From the NCBI GenBank assembly GCA_012031785.1, contig JAAUTG010000008.1:1-39410 (forward strand): DNA of 39,410 nt, written 5' to 3'. A program made the position numbers and the translations under genes. This DNA comes from Saprospiraceae bacterium. Lineage in GTDB: Bacteria; Bacteroidota; Bacteroidia; Chitinophagales; Saprospiraceae. Each line of letters opens with the position of its first letter. Position 1 is the first letter of the stretch. Positions 8,798-17,047 of this stretch are shown here, one piece after another. Below the pieces are notes generated by a model that searched no databases, was not told the DNA's origin, and was given only the letters and a program-made list of their open reading frames with translations.

Positions 8798-9887
8798 TCA
8801 TTCTGTCACTACTGGTTTCCAAAGTTTGTAAGGTTTGTCTGCGTCAGTTTCAAACGGCAACATTACTTTTTTGCCTGTCCCTGCGGATTCGTAAGCTGCG
8901 AATATGACTTCTAGTACGGCTCTTCCATCTTCTCCTGTCACCAAAGGCTGCTTATCATTCTTAATACAATCCGTAAAGTGAGCGACTCTTGCGGAAACCC
9001 ATAATTCCATGCTTCTTCATAGATGACATAACTCCAGCCTACTGTGTTTCCTGCCTTTTCCACTGCATACCCAATTCCTTTAGTGCTGTAAGTTTGAATA
9101 GAATTACCTTGCAACAAATCGGCGTAAGCCACACCTTCTGACCCATAAATTTCTGCGCGGTCGTCCATCCCTCCAATTTTAGTCCAACTTTCCTCTGCCA
9201 TCGCTACAACTCCATTTTCAAATTCTAGTATGATAATCGCATTATCGTCGCCAATTGTTTTATCAGTATGCACTTGTGTACTCATTTGCGCATAAACAGA
9301 TTTGATTTTGGGGCGACCCAATACCCATCTAAAAATTCGATGCCATGGCAACCCATATCCATCGTCACACCTCCGCCAGAACGCTCTACGTCCCAGAAAT
9401 GTGGGGCATGAGGACCATCGTGTTTTTCAGATTGCTTGAGCAAAGTAGGTGTTCCCAGTACGCCTTCGTCCAATAGATTTTTTAAACGCACATACTTAGG
9501 CGCGAAACAAAGTTCTTCGGCGTACATCAACTTTACGTTCGCACGTTTGCAAGCCTCAATCATTAAATCTGCCTCTTTTAGGTTCATGCAAAGTGGTTTT
9601 TCTACAATCACATGTTTACCCGCAGCAGCAGCAGCTAAGGTAATTTCACAGTGTAAATGATTAGGGGCACCAATCACAATGGCATCTATTTCTTCCAACG
9701 CCAACATATCTTCTAGTGCAGTAAAGTGATGCGGGATATGATGTGTTGCTGCAAATTTCTTTGCATTACCTATTGTGGGAGACATCACAGCTATAATTTC
9801 TGCATCAGCTACTTGCTTTAAGGCTTCCGTGTGAATGGTGGTAATGAATTGAGAACCCACCAAACCAAATCCTACTTTTTTACTCAT
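8798..9887 (-). CDS. Gfo/Idh/MocA-family oxidoreductase (two frameshifts)
   Basis: This is an NAD(P)-dependent oxidoreductase of about 363 residues once corrected. The Rossmann start is GFGLVGSQF. The family motif EKPLCMN holds the conserved lysine, and GGGVTMDMGCHGIEF marks the start of the second domain. The C-terminal GFO_IDH_MocA_C-type domain ends in LWKPVVTE. Two single-base losses break it: in the A5 run at 9331-9335 and near 8986-8990. Adding both bases gives 364 codons. Members oxidise or epimerise sugars and cyclitols, and the substrate cannot be read from sequence. It is a single gene with its own likely promoter at 9975-10003. Confidence 0.85.
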
Positions 9888-9974
9888 TAGAAGTTTATTT
9901 TATTGTGCTTTTATTATTTCCATTGCTTTGTGAGGTGATTCTAGCTTTTATTTGTTATTAGAAGTGGTACAGCA

Positions 9975-10003
9975 CAAAAATAGGGGATTTACTGGAAGTA
10001 CAA
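9975..10003 (-). promoter_or_regulatory. Bacteroidota promoter for the oxidoreductase
   Basis: Read on the minus strand, a -33 TTG (10001-10003) is followed after 18 bases by a -7 TATTTTTG (9975-9982). This fits the TTG/TAnnTTTG pattern and would give a leader of about 80 bases before the start at 9887. Confidence 0.5.
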
Positions 10004-10117
10004 AATTTTTCTCATCTATTCTATTTTAGGCTACTCATTACCGTTTATTTTGGTGAGAAAAAATTACGCTTTCTGAAAACTCCGAAAATTTTAACCACAA
10101 GAGATTTTGAGCAAAAA

Positions 10118-10385
10118 TTAAATTATTAGCGACCTGGATAGGTATAGTGGCGACGCTGTTTGCAGAAAATCAGTCACCAAAGAACGCCATTTAGTGGCAT
10201 CATAACCTTTCTTTGGATTCTCTCTGTAAACGGTATCGGAGCTAAAGCCTTTTAAAATGCAAATTATTTATGCTGAAGAAAGAAAAATGGCTAGCCTAAA
10301 CATCTTCAAAGTTTTCATTCTCTTTAGTAATCCCACTGCTCTTACCGTCTTCCATCCAAACTTTATTTGGTAATGGTAGGTTCAT
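10118..10385 (-). pseudogene. Possible small eroded or frameshifted gene
   Basis: Two minus-strand frames look more like protein than random sequence. From the ATG at 10385 there are 29 codons (MNLPLPNKVWMEDGKSSG...) ending at 10296. From 10267 down to the stop at 10118 there are 49 open codons with no start (containing SSDTVYRENPKKGYDATKW). Together they could be one gene of about 85-90 residues broken by an indel, as elsewhere in this window, or the remains of an older gene. I do not recognise the family, and no single-base change that cleanly joins the two was evident. Confidence 0.2.
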
Positions 10386-10520
10386 TTGGAGGTATGCAGT
10401 TTTGGCTTTACTTTTGTGAGCAAATGTGATCACTTTTGGTTACTGACTTTCACTTTTCAAGCGTGGGGCAATATTAGTGAATATCAACTGCAACAAAAAT
10501 TGAACGTTAAATCACACAAT

Positions 10521-12219
10521 ATGAACATACACGAAATCAAAAGAACTAGAGCGCAGGAATCGAGAGAAGCTATCCAGCGTTTATATATTGCAATGCGACA
10601 CTTATTTATTCGCGGCAATTACAAACCACTAGGAGAATCTGGGCGAGCTTGATAGAAGCCTTGCGCGTGTTACAGCCAGAAATTTACGGCTCACTCAACG
10701 ACACAGAACGAGTAGAGTTAGATGGGTTGCACTATATTTTCTTGAGATTACCTAAAGGAATTGAAGAATGTCGCTTTGTCAAACTAATTTCCAAAGAAGG
10801 TTTCGATGATGCTCATTTTCAGCCTATTATTGCGCCAAACCGCCGAAGAAACGCTTATCGAATTGATGAGGAACAGATGTTTATTGAAATGACACGCGGT
10901 CGAAGTGATATCTACGATATTTTAACGCATCTGACCTTTATGTTTATGGAAGCAGAAAAAATAAGAATGAATAGCTTGGATGTGCGCGGCAATCCAAGAC
11001 GAGAATGGCTGATGCTGGAAGAAATTGTAAATAAAGAAAGAATTGGCGAGGAGTTTAAATCAGAAGTTGCTTACACTTATTTAAGCACCATACTAGGCAG
11101 GACTTACCGCGAGGTGGTAGAGGTATCAGAACGTTTTGCAGCCGCAAGCAAGCATGTGAGTAGCTTATTTCACATTACCTATTGGTTGGGGAAAATCTCA
11201 ATAGAAGAAGCGCAAACTGAAAAAGACCGCGAAATTTCTTTTTCTTCTGCTTTGCGCGAAAAAATAGGGCACCACGTTCATGGAGAAGTTTGGGCAAATC
11301 ACATCAAACAATTTTTAAAAGACCAATCATGGATGCTTCGCCCCATCCACATTATTAGCGCGAACTTGCACAGTGTGATGAATACTTTATATGGGTTTGC
11401 TGTGCGACCAGAGGAAACGACTTTGGAAGAACTTGCTCGGAATTTGAGCTTAGAGCGCGCCAAGGAAGTACGACAAAAAGTAGAACAGTTTGCTCAAACA
11501 AACGGAATGTATGTATTGCAAGATAGCAGTGGTGCTAATATTGGAGTACAAATTTTTGATACTACTCAGATTGATAAAAATTGGTTACCCAAAGAATTAA
11601 CATGGAATGAAGCGGCAGTAAAATCGCAGCAGCCTCTACTGTTTGTGATGGATTATGCTTTCGGGGAGCAGGCTTACGAAACAATGGATGAACTTTTAAA
11701 ACCTTGGGAGTAGGGGAAAAAGAACTGACTTTGAACGTACAGTCTATTTCAATTATGGGAAAGGCAGGAATCTTGGAAGGGAAAAAAGGAGATATTATGG
11801 TGGCTACTGCACATATCTTCGAAGGCACTGCTGATAATTATCCTATTGAAAATCAATTTACTAAACAAGATTTTGAAGGACATGGATTAGCAGTTTATGA
11901 AGGTCCGATGGTGACTGTGCTTGGCACTTCTTTACAAAATAAGGATATTCTTTACTATTTTTTAAATTCTTCTTGGCGTGCAGTAGGGCTGGAAATGGAA
12001 GGCGCACATTATCAAAAAGCCATCCAAGCTGCTTCTAAAATACGAAAAAGTATTCACTCAAACGTTACGCTGCGTTATGCTTACTACGCTTCTGATAATC
12101 CTTTGGTGACGGGCGCAACTTTAGCATCAGGTAGTTTGGGCGTGGAAGGCGTAAAGCCTACCTACTTAGTGACGCTAAAAATCTTGGAAAAAATTTTTGA
12201 ACCTACACCAGTTGAGTAA
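10521..12219 (+). CDS. DUF6909-like protein with nucleoside-phosphorylase-like C-terminus (two frameshifts)
   Basis: Corrected, this is a 566-residue protein. It resembles a conserved uncharacterised Bacteroidota family (I believe DUF6909), recognisable by its start TRAQESREAIQRLYIAMRHLF. The N-terminal ~360 residues are helical, with no known catalytic motif. The C-terminal ~200 residues resemble the PNP/UDP phosphorylase superfamily, with SISIMGKAGILEG, a GTAD segment and VGLEMEGAHY, which recalls the E-M-E-G motif of nucleosidases and phosphorylases. One base is missing in the T run near 10650 (GRALIEAL restored) and one in the A4 run at 11698-11701 (LLKTLGVGEKE restored), giving 567 codons. 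The ATG at 10521 is chosen because homology-like sequence starts there; the open frame extends upstream to 10386 with unrelated residues. Nucleoside cleavage is an inference, not shown. Confidence 0.65.
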
Positions 12220-12296
12220 AACAAGATTGGAATGATGGTTAAACTTCCTAGCTTTATAGATTCATTTTTGTTGTATGTAAATTAATCCTTAATCCT

Positions 12297-13066
12297 ATGT
12301 TTTTTTTCTTCTCCAAAGTTCTTTTTTTCCTTATTCAGCCTATTAACTGGACATTAGCGTTATCACTTTTGAGCTGGTTTGCCAAACGTCCAAAACGCAA
12401 AAAACAATACCTAGTAGCAAGTATAATATGTCTTTTATTTTTTACTAACGCTATGTTGCTTAACGTTGTAGCCCATTGGTGGGAAGTAGAAACTTTAACT
12501 GCCGACCAAATTACCACTCCTTTTGAAGTTGCTATTTTATTAGGCGGACACAGCGACCTAGAAGTGTTGCCTAATCATGATCGCTACAACTTAGGTACTT
12601 CAGGCAATCGAATTAGCCACACCTTAGAATTGTATCTTCAAGGGAAAGTGAAAAAAATCTTATTGACTGGCGGCAGCGGTGATTTGCGGCAGAAACGTCC
12701 TTCAGAATCTGTTGAAGCAACTGCTTTTTTGCAGCGTATGGGCGTGAAGTTAGAAGATATTTTAATAGAACCCAAAGCAAGAAACACACGAGAAAATGCA
12801 GTGTTTACTGCTAATTTATTATCACAAGATAGTTTGAGTGGGCAATATTTATTGATAACTTCTGCTTTTCATTTGCCACGCGCGCGCGCCTGTTTTGATA
12901 AAGTGGGTATTCAGTACGTACCTTACGCTACTGACCATTGGTCAAAAAAATGCAATGGAATTTGAAATTTTTTCTTCAACCTGATATTTTAGCACTCTAC
13001 AAATGGACGCAATTAATAAAAGAATGGGTTGGTATTTTAGTTTATAAATTAGTAGGTTATGTTTAA
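12297..13066 (+). CDS. DUF218/YdcF-SanA-type membrane protein (one frameshift)
   Basis: This is a 256-residue ElyC/SanA/YdcF-like protein once corrected. Two N-terminal hydrophobic helices (about residues 3-25 and 36-58) anchor it in the inner membrane. The DUF218 core follows, with VAILLGGHSD, KKILLTGGSGD, PSESVEATAF, EPKARNTRENAVF and LLITSAFHLPRARACF. E. coli ElyC and SanA affect envelope integrity and polysaccharide-lipid carriers; the biochemical reaction is unsettled. One A is missing from the A7 run at 12944-12950. With it the C-terminus continues through WNLKFFLQPDILALYKW to KEWVGILVYKLVGYV, as usual in this family, for 257 codons. Its stop overlaps the start of the Nudix gene by eight bases (ATGTTTAA), so the two are probably co-translated. 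Confidence 0.8.
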
Positions 13067-13619
13067 CGAACAAGAAAATCCTTGGCAAACTTTAAATTCA
13101 TCCATCGTGTATGACAACCGTTGGATACAAGTAACACATCGTGAAGTAATTACCCCTACTGGCACCTCTGGGGTGTATGGAAAAGTACATTTCAAAAATC
13201 TAGCTATTGGCATTGTACCTTTGGATGCAGACTATAATACTTGGCTGGTGGGGCAATACCGTTATGTGTTGGAGCAGTATTCGTGGGAAATTCCAGAAGG
13301 TGGCTGCCCAATTGGGACTGCCCCATTAGAGAGTGCGAAACGAGAGTTACTGGAAGAAACAGGTATTCGTGCTGCAACTTGGACGAAATTGCTGGATGTT
13401 CATACTTCCAATTCTGTGACCGATGAATTTGGTCATGTTTTTATTGCTCAAGACCTGCAATTTGGGGAATCCATGCCAGAGGATACCGAACAATTGATGA
13501 TTAAAAAGCTGCCTTTGTCCGATACTTTCGACCTAGTCATGCAAAATCAGATTACGGATTCCATTTCTGTAGCTGCTTTATTGAAGACGTTTTGGTGGAT
13601 GAAAGAAGGAAAAATTTGA
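13059..13619 (+). CDS. Nudix hydrolase, ADP-ribose pyrophosphatase type
   Basis: This complete 186-residue Nudix enzyme probably hydrolyses ADP-ribose or a similar nucleoside diphosphate sugar. The Nudix box is in the segment from GGCPIGTAPL to RELLEETGI, and the metal-binding REx2EE core is intact. The box glutamate seven residues after its first glycine (GX5E) is replaced by threonine (the family usually has GE, here GT), which may alter activity or specificity. The preceding strand-rich part (FKNLAIGIVPLD, LVGQYRYVLEQYSWEIPEGG) is typical of the ADP-ribose subgroup. Its start overlaps the DUF218 gene by eight bases. Confidence 0.85.
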   Translation: MFNEQENPWQTLNSSIVYDNRWIQVTHREVITPTGTSGVYGKVHFKNLAIGIVPLDADYNTWLVGQYRYVLEQYSWEIPEGGCPIGTAPLESAKRELLEETGIRAATWTKLLDVHTSNSVTDEFGHVFIAQDLQFGESMPEDTEQLMIKKLPLSDTFDLVMQNQITDSISVAALLKTFWWMKEGKI

Positions 13620-13670
13620 GTGATGAGGTATGAATCAGAAGTGACAACATTTGACTTTATTGTCTAATAG

Positions 13671-13694
13671 TGAATTACTTATAAGAGTAATTTA
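13671..13694 (+). terminator. Probable terminator of the DUF218-Nudix operon
   Basis: AATTACT (13673-13679) pairs with AGTAATT (13686-13692) around a 6-base loop, extendable to 9 pairs including one G-U. A T-rich stretch follows. It begins 52 bases after the Nudix stop. Confidence 0.45.
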
Positions 13695-13756
13695 TTTATT
13701 GCTCTTGCTCCGTTTGCTGTGTACATTTTAGCTATTCGCTTTTTAAAATGGTTTTT

Positions 13757-13785
13757 TAGGTTTGTATGTAAAGCATGCAAACCTA
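13757..13785. repeat. Inverted repeat with 12-base arms
   Basis: TAGGTTTGTATG (13757-13768) pairs with CATGCAAACCTA (13774-13785) around a 5-base loop, with only one G-U wobble. It lies midway between the Nudix gene and the tRNA. It could be a hairpin or a symmetric protein-binding site; no U tract follows. Confidence 0.5.
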
Positions 13786-13899
13786 GATTATTTAAAATAA
13801 TTGTAGCTAAGCAAACGACTAACCACAAAAAGTAAGTGGCTTAATAGGAGTTACTCCTGAGTAGCAAAATAAAAAATTCGGAAAATGAAAAATCACCTC

Positions 13900-13930
13900 T
13901 TGTTTCGTATCAAAAAGTAGATTATCTTTG
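13900..13930 (+). promoter_or_regulatory. Promoter of tRNA-Arg
   Basis: A -33 TTG at 13900-13902 and a perfect -7 TATCTTTG at 13923-13930 are spaced by 20 bases, the Bacteroidota pattern. The tRNA starts 12 bases beyond the -7 element, as expected for a short leader. Confidence 0.7.
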
Positions 13931-13941
13931 TAGTCATTTTT

Positions 13942-14015
13942 GGCTTCGTAGTTCAATTGGATAGAATATCAGATTTCGGCTCTGAGGGTTGCAGGTTCGA
14001 ATCCTGCCGAGGTCA
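13942..14015 (+). tRNA. tRNA-Arg, anticodon TCG
   Basis: A full cloverleaf folds by eye. The acceptor stem pairs GGCTTCG with CGAGGTC (two G-U wobbles). The D stem is GTTC/GAAT. The anticodon stem TCAGA/TCTGA holds loop TTTCGGC with anticodon TCG at 13976-13978. The T stem GCAGG/CCTGC holds loop TTCGAAT. The discriminator is A14015 and CCA is not encoded. TCG reads the arginine codon CGA. Confidence 0.93.
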
Positions 14016-14076
14016 CTTTAGATTTGCCGACGTTTTTTGTTTTCACATCTTTCTTATCGTCATTTTTCAAACCCTT

Positions 14077-14121
14077 GATTTTAGTGAGGTTCTCATTTAA
14101 TCCGAGAACCTCATCAAAATC
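14077..14121. terminator. Long hairpin between tRNA-Arg and riboflavin synthase gene
   Basis: The core arms TGAGGTTCTC and GAGAACCTCA are perfect, and flanking GATTTT/AAAATC extends the stem to about 18 pairs with one mismatch and one G-U, around a 9-base loop. It lies between convergent transcripts and probably ends both. Confidence 0.6.
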
Positions 14122-14185
14122 ATTTGAAGACTAAATCTTCCAGTACACATTTAACAATAGCTGATTATCAGTTGATTACACTCAA

Positions 14186-14794
14186 CTAAACATGCTGTCC
14201 CGAATTCCCATAAACGCTCATGTACTTGGCAATATATTTTCCAATTACATCAAATTCTAAATTAACTTTCTCCCCCACTTTTAGGCGATTAAAATTAGTA
14301 TGTTGATAAGTGTAAGGAATGATGGCTACTGAAAACACATTGTCTATTGGTTCTACGACGGTTAAACTTACTCCATTTATACAAATAGACCCTTTATCCA
14401 CCAAAATATGCTCTGCATTTGCTTGGTATTCAAATTGATAGTACCAGCTTCCGTCTAAGTCCTCTACCGCCAAACAAGTACCCACACCGTCCACATGCCC
14501 CTGCACAATATGTCCGTCTAGGCGCGCACTTGGCAGCATTGCACGCTCCAAGTTGACGAGGCTCCCAATTTGTAATGCCCCAAGGTTGGAGCGTTTTAAA
14601 GTTTCCTCTACCGCAGTCACGGTATGTTGATGCGTGCCAATCGCTACTACCGTTAGGCAAACCCCATTGTGGCAAAGGCTTTGGTCAATTTTGAGCAAAT
14701 TAGAAACCGCGGATTCAAAGGTAAGGTGAACGTTTGAGCCTTCGTGCTGCGTAGCGACGAGCGTTCCCATAGTTTCAATAATTCCTGTAAACAT
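14186..14794 (-). CDS. ribE: Riboflavin synthase, alpha subunit
   Basis: This complete 202-residue enzyme joins two 6,7-dimethyl-8-ribityllumazine molecules to make riboflavin. It begins with the signature MFTGIIETMGT. Two tandem lumazine-binding barrels are visible, each with a HxVQGHVDGVG- or CINGVSLTV-like segment (SLCHNGVCLTVV and SICINGVSLTVV). Length and ends are normal for the family. It lies 47 bases after the RluA-type gene on the same strand and may be co-transcribed with it. Some species name this gene ribC. Confidence 0.95.
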   Translation of the reverse strand: MFTGIIETMGTLVATQHEGSNVHLTFESAVSNLLKIDQSLCHNGVCLTVVAIGTHQHTVTAVEETLKRSNLGALQIGSLVNLERAMLPSARLDGHIVQGHVDGVGTCLAVEDLDGSWYYQFEYQANAEHILVDKGSICINGVSLTVVEPIDNVFSVAIIPYTYQHTNFNRLKVGEKVNLEFDVIGKYIAKYMSVYGNSGQHV

Positions 14795-14841
14795 ATTGAA
14801 GATTTATTTCTATCAAAATACAAAATACGGCTAAAGGTTTA

Positions 14842-16545
14842 TCAAAAGGTAGCGGCAACCTCGAATTCCATATTTTGTTGATGAATTGGATGATTAAATT
14901 GTAGTTTTTCTGCATGAAGGTACAAGCGGTCTGCTTTTGTGCCATAAATATCATCTCCCATAATCGGTATGCCCAAACCAAGTTGGTGAGCAGCATGAAC
15001 GCGCAACTGGTGAGTACGTCCTGTGACAGGGAAGAAATGAATTCGAGTTTTCCCGTTGACGTAATCTATTACTTCCCAATGTGTTCTAGCGGATTTACCG
15101 TATTCGTAGCACACCATTTGGCGTGGGCGGTCTTCCAAATCCACGCGAAGCGGCAAATCAATGGTACCTTCTTGTTTCTGAACTATGCCGTCCAGTAATG
15201 CAACATATCGTTTTTTGATAAGGCGTTTAAGAAATTGATATTGTAGCGCTTTGTGTGCTTCTTTTGTTTTTGCCATCACCATTAAACCAGAAGTGGACAT
15301 ATCCAAACGATGCACAATCAGGGGACTTTCATTGTATTGATGCTGTTGCTGAATGCGCCATTGAACAGAATCTTTAACATTTTTTCCAGGTACAGACAGG
15401 AGTTCAAAAGGCTTATTAATGACTAAAAGATATTCATCTTCATAGATTATATGGATTACCTTATCTTTGGAAGGCGCTTGTAACATAGGGTTATCATCTA
15501 GTGGTATTCCCTCTAGCATGTGCTTCAAAATCGGTTCGCATTTTCCACGACAGGCTGGATAAAATTGTTGATGTTTTCGAATTTCTAGTTTTGGAGATTG
15601 TCCCCACCAAAACTCTGCCATAGCAATGGGTTTCAACTTGTGAAGAAAAGCATATTGCAGCAGTTTTGGTGCCGCACATTCTCCCGCGCCCGCTGGTGGC
15701 TGCTTTTGAGCCGTAGCTTGAAAAATGACTTCTAGCCCTTTGCTAATACCAGCTTGGTTCAAGAACTGATACTGCTCAAACAGTTGCTGTTGTAGCGCTG
15801 CAGATTTTTGTTTTCTTGTTTGCCTTCGGTTCTCTATGATTTGTAAGAATTGGTCAAGCTGTGCTTGTGCATCACTTATTTGTCCATTCCAGTAGGTAAT
15901 AAGGTCTTTCAAATAATATTGCTGCTTAATACTTTCCTTCCGCAAATCTTCTTCTAATCCTATGAAAGCTGCTGTATCAAGAGTTTGTCGAGCCATTTCA
16001 CGCTGCGTCTTTCTGGTTGCTTTTTCAGTTTTTATTTTTTGTTTACATTCATCAATTTGATTTTTAGCAAGTTGAATGGTCAAGGTTAGTTGATTTTGAC
16101 ATCCTATTAAGTCAGGTGATTGCTCTAATTCTTCAATTTGCTGGTTCAACTGATTCAATACCGCTTCTTCTTTCCTAAAAAACCCATCTTGCGTTAAAAT
16201 ATCGAAAACAGGCGGCACAAATCGGCGATGATGATTTTCACCTGCTAATTTTCCAGAAAATGCGGCTAAATAGCCAAGTTGTTTTTCCTCACTTTCCACA
16301 ATCAATACGCCAAACATTTTTCCGATAGCCGAATGCACACCTTCATCATCTGCCCAAAAAGGATGCGTCCATTCAGTCTGCGTATCTAGGTAATGTTGTA
16401 ATTCATGGGCTGCTAAAACACAGAGGGGGTGTGGTTCATAATGAAATGGGAAAGTAAAGCGTGCTGGAAGCGCATACTCCTGAGTAGCTGCTTGAAAAAA
16501 AGTAAAGCAAGCTGGTAATGATTTTTCTTGTTTGAACGCTTCCAT
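14842..16545 (-). CDS. Long RluA-family pseudouridine synthase with coiled-coil N-terminus
   Basis: The 567-residue protein converts uridine to pseudouridine in an RNA that cannot be named from sequence. The catalytic domain is the last ~200 residues: it opens with YEDEYLLVINKPFELLSVPG, has the catalytic aspartate in IVHRLDMSTSGL (near residue 413) and ends with VTGRTHQLRVHAAH. Ahead lies a ~350-residue extension: a conserved region starting HPLCVLAAHELQHYL and GKMFGVLIV, a coiled coil at about 130-260, then a segment with cysteines (GECAAPKL, YPACRGKCEPIL) that could bind metal. Long RluA-like proteins of this layout occur in Bacteroidota and some proteobacteria. The ATG at 16545 directly follows the stop of a small upstream gene, which suggests coupling. 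Confidence 0.85.
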   Translation of the reverse strand: MEAFKQEKSLPACFTFFQAATQEYALPARFTFPFHYEPHPLCVLAAHELQHYLDTQTEWTHPFWADDEGVHSAIGKMFGVLIVESEEKQLGYLAAFSGKLAGENHHRRFVPPVFDILTQDGFFRKEEAVLNQLNQQIEELEQSPDLIGCQNQLTLTIQLAKNQIDECKQKIKTEKATRKTQREMARQTLDTAAFIGLEEDLRKESIKQQYYLKDLITYWNGQISDAQAQLDQFLQIIENRRQTRKQKSAALQQQLFEQYQFLNQAGISKGLEVIFQATAQKQPPAGAGECAAPKLLQYAFLHKLKPIAMAEFWWGQSPKLEIRKHQQFYPACRGKCEPILKHMLEGIPLDDNPMLQAPSKDKVIHIIYEDEYLLVINKPFELLSVPGKNVKDSVQWRIQQQHQYNESPLIVHRLDMSTSGLMVMAKTKEAHKALQYQFLKRLIKKRYVALLDGIVQKQEGTIDLPLRVDLEDRPRQMVCYEYGKSARTHWEVIDYVNGKTRIHFFPVTGRTHQLRVHAAHQLGLGIPIMGDDIYGTKADRLYLHAEKLQFNHPIHQQNMEFEVAATF

Positions 16546-16704
16546 TTACTTAATCTCCTCGTAATCAATATACTCTCCGTCCTTTGATTGGTTTTTGTCT
16601 TGAAGTTTATCATTTCGCCCAACTGACGAGGCAATTCGTTTCAAATCCACCCACCTGTAGATACTATAAATGATAAAACTAGCGATAATCCATTTGAAAA
16701 TCAT
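16546..16704 (-). CDS. Small membrane protein, DUF4834-like
   Basis: This 52-residue reading frame begins at the ATG at 16704 with one hydrophobic helix (MIFKWIIASFIIYSIYRWV). A basic, then charged segment follows, ending in KDGEYIDYEEIK. That layout, and especially the GEYxDYEE end, resembles DUF4834-type small Bacteroidota membrane proteins of unknown function. Its TAA stop directly abuts the ATG of the RluA-type gene, a coupled arrangement that supports real translation. Confidence 0.6.
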   Translation of the reverse strand: MIFKWIIASFIIYSIYRWVDLKRIASSVGRNDKLQDKNQSKDGEYIDYEEIK

Positions 16705-17047
16705 AATAAATATTTTTTTTGTGAAACAACTAAAATTTAATCAACAACTGATACTTCATATAATTTGTTACTTTTGCTACTTTCAGAGCTACCAAAAAAT
16801 AAGATTAATGCAGATTTAAACGTTAAATAATTGATTTTTAGCATTTTGTTTTCATCTATTTATGATTTAAGTGCATCATTTTACGCAAGTATCGTTAATT
16901 TTTATTTGGGATGTATGCTGTATCGTAATTGTTTAGTGAATAATTGTTTGTAAATTGCTTACCGAAGCAACTTCAACTAAAATCAGAATATTGCTATTAC
17001 GGTACATCGTATCATACCAAAACAACACATTAATATTTAAAAAGTCA

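Larger units (their letters stand above)
9888..10520. other. Long intergenic region, with possible eroded coding sequence
   Basis: This 630-base stretch lies between divergent genes. It contains the oxidoreductase promoter. A minus-strand stretch at 10118-10385 reads like protein in two frames and is listed separately. No clear promoter for the downstream plus-strand gene was found. Confidence 0.4.
13620..13941. other. Intergenic region with hairpins, before the tRNA
   Basis: No gene is seen. It holds a hairpin just after the Nudix gene (13671-13694), a 12-base-arm inverted repeat (13757-13785), a short palindrome AGGAGTTACTCCT (13846-13858) and the tRNA promoter. Confidence 0.6.
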
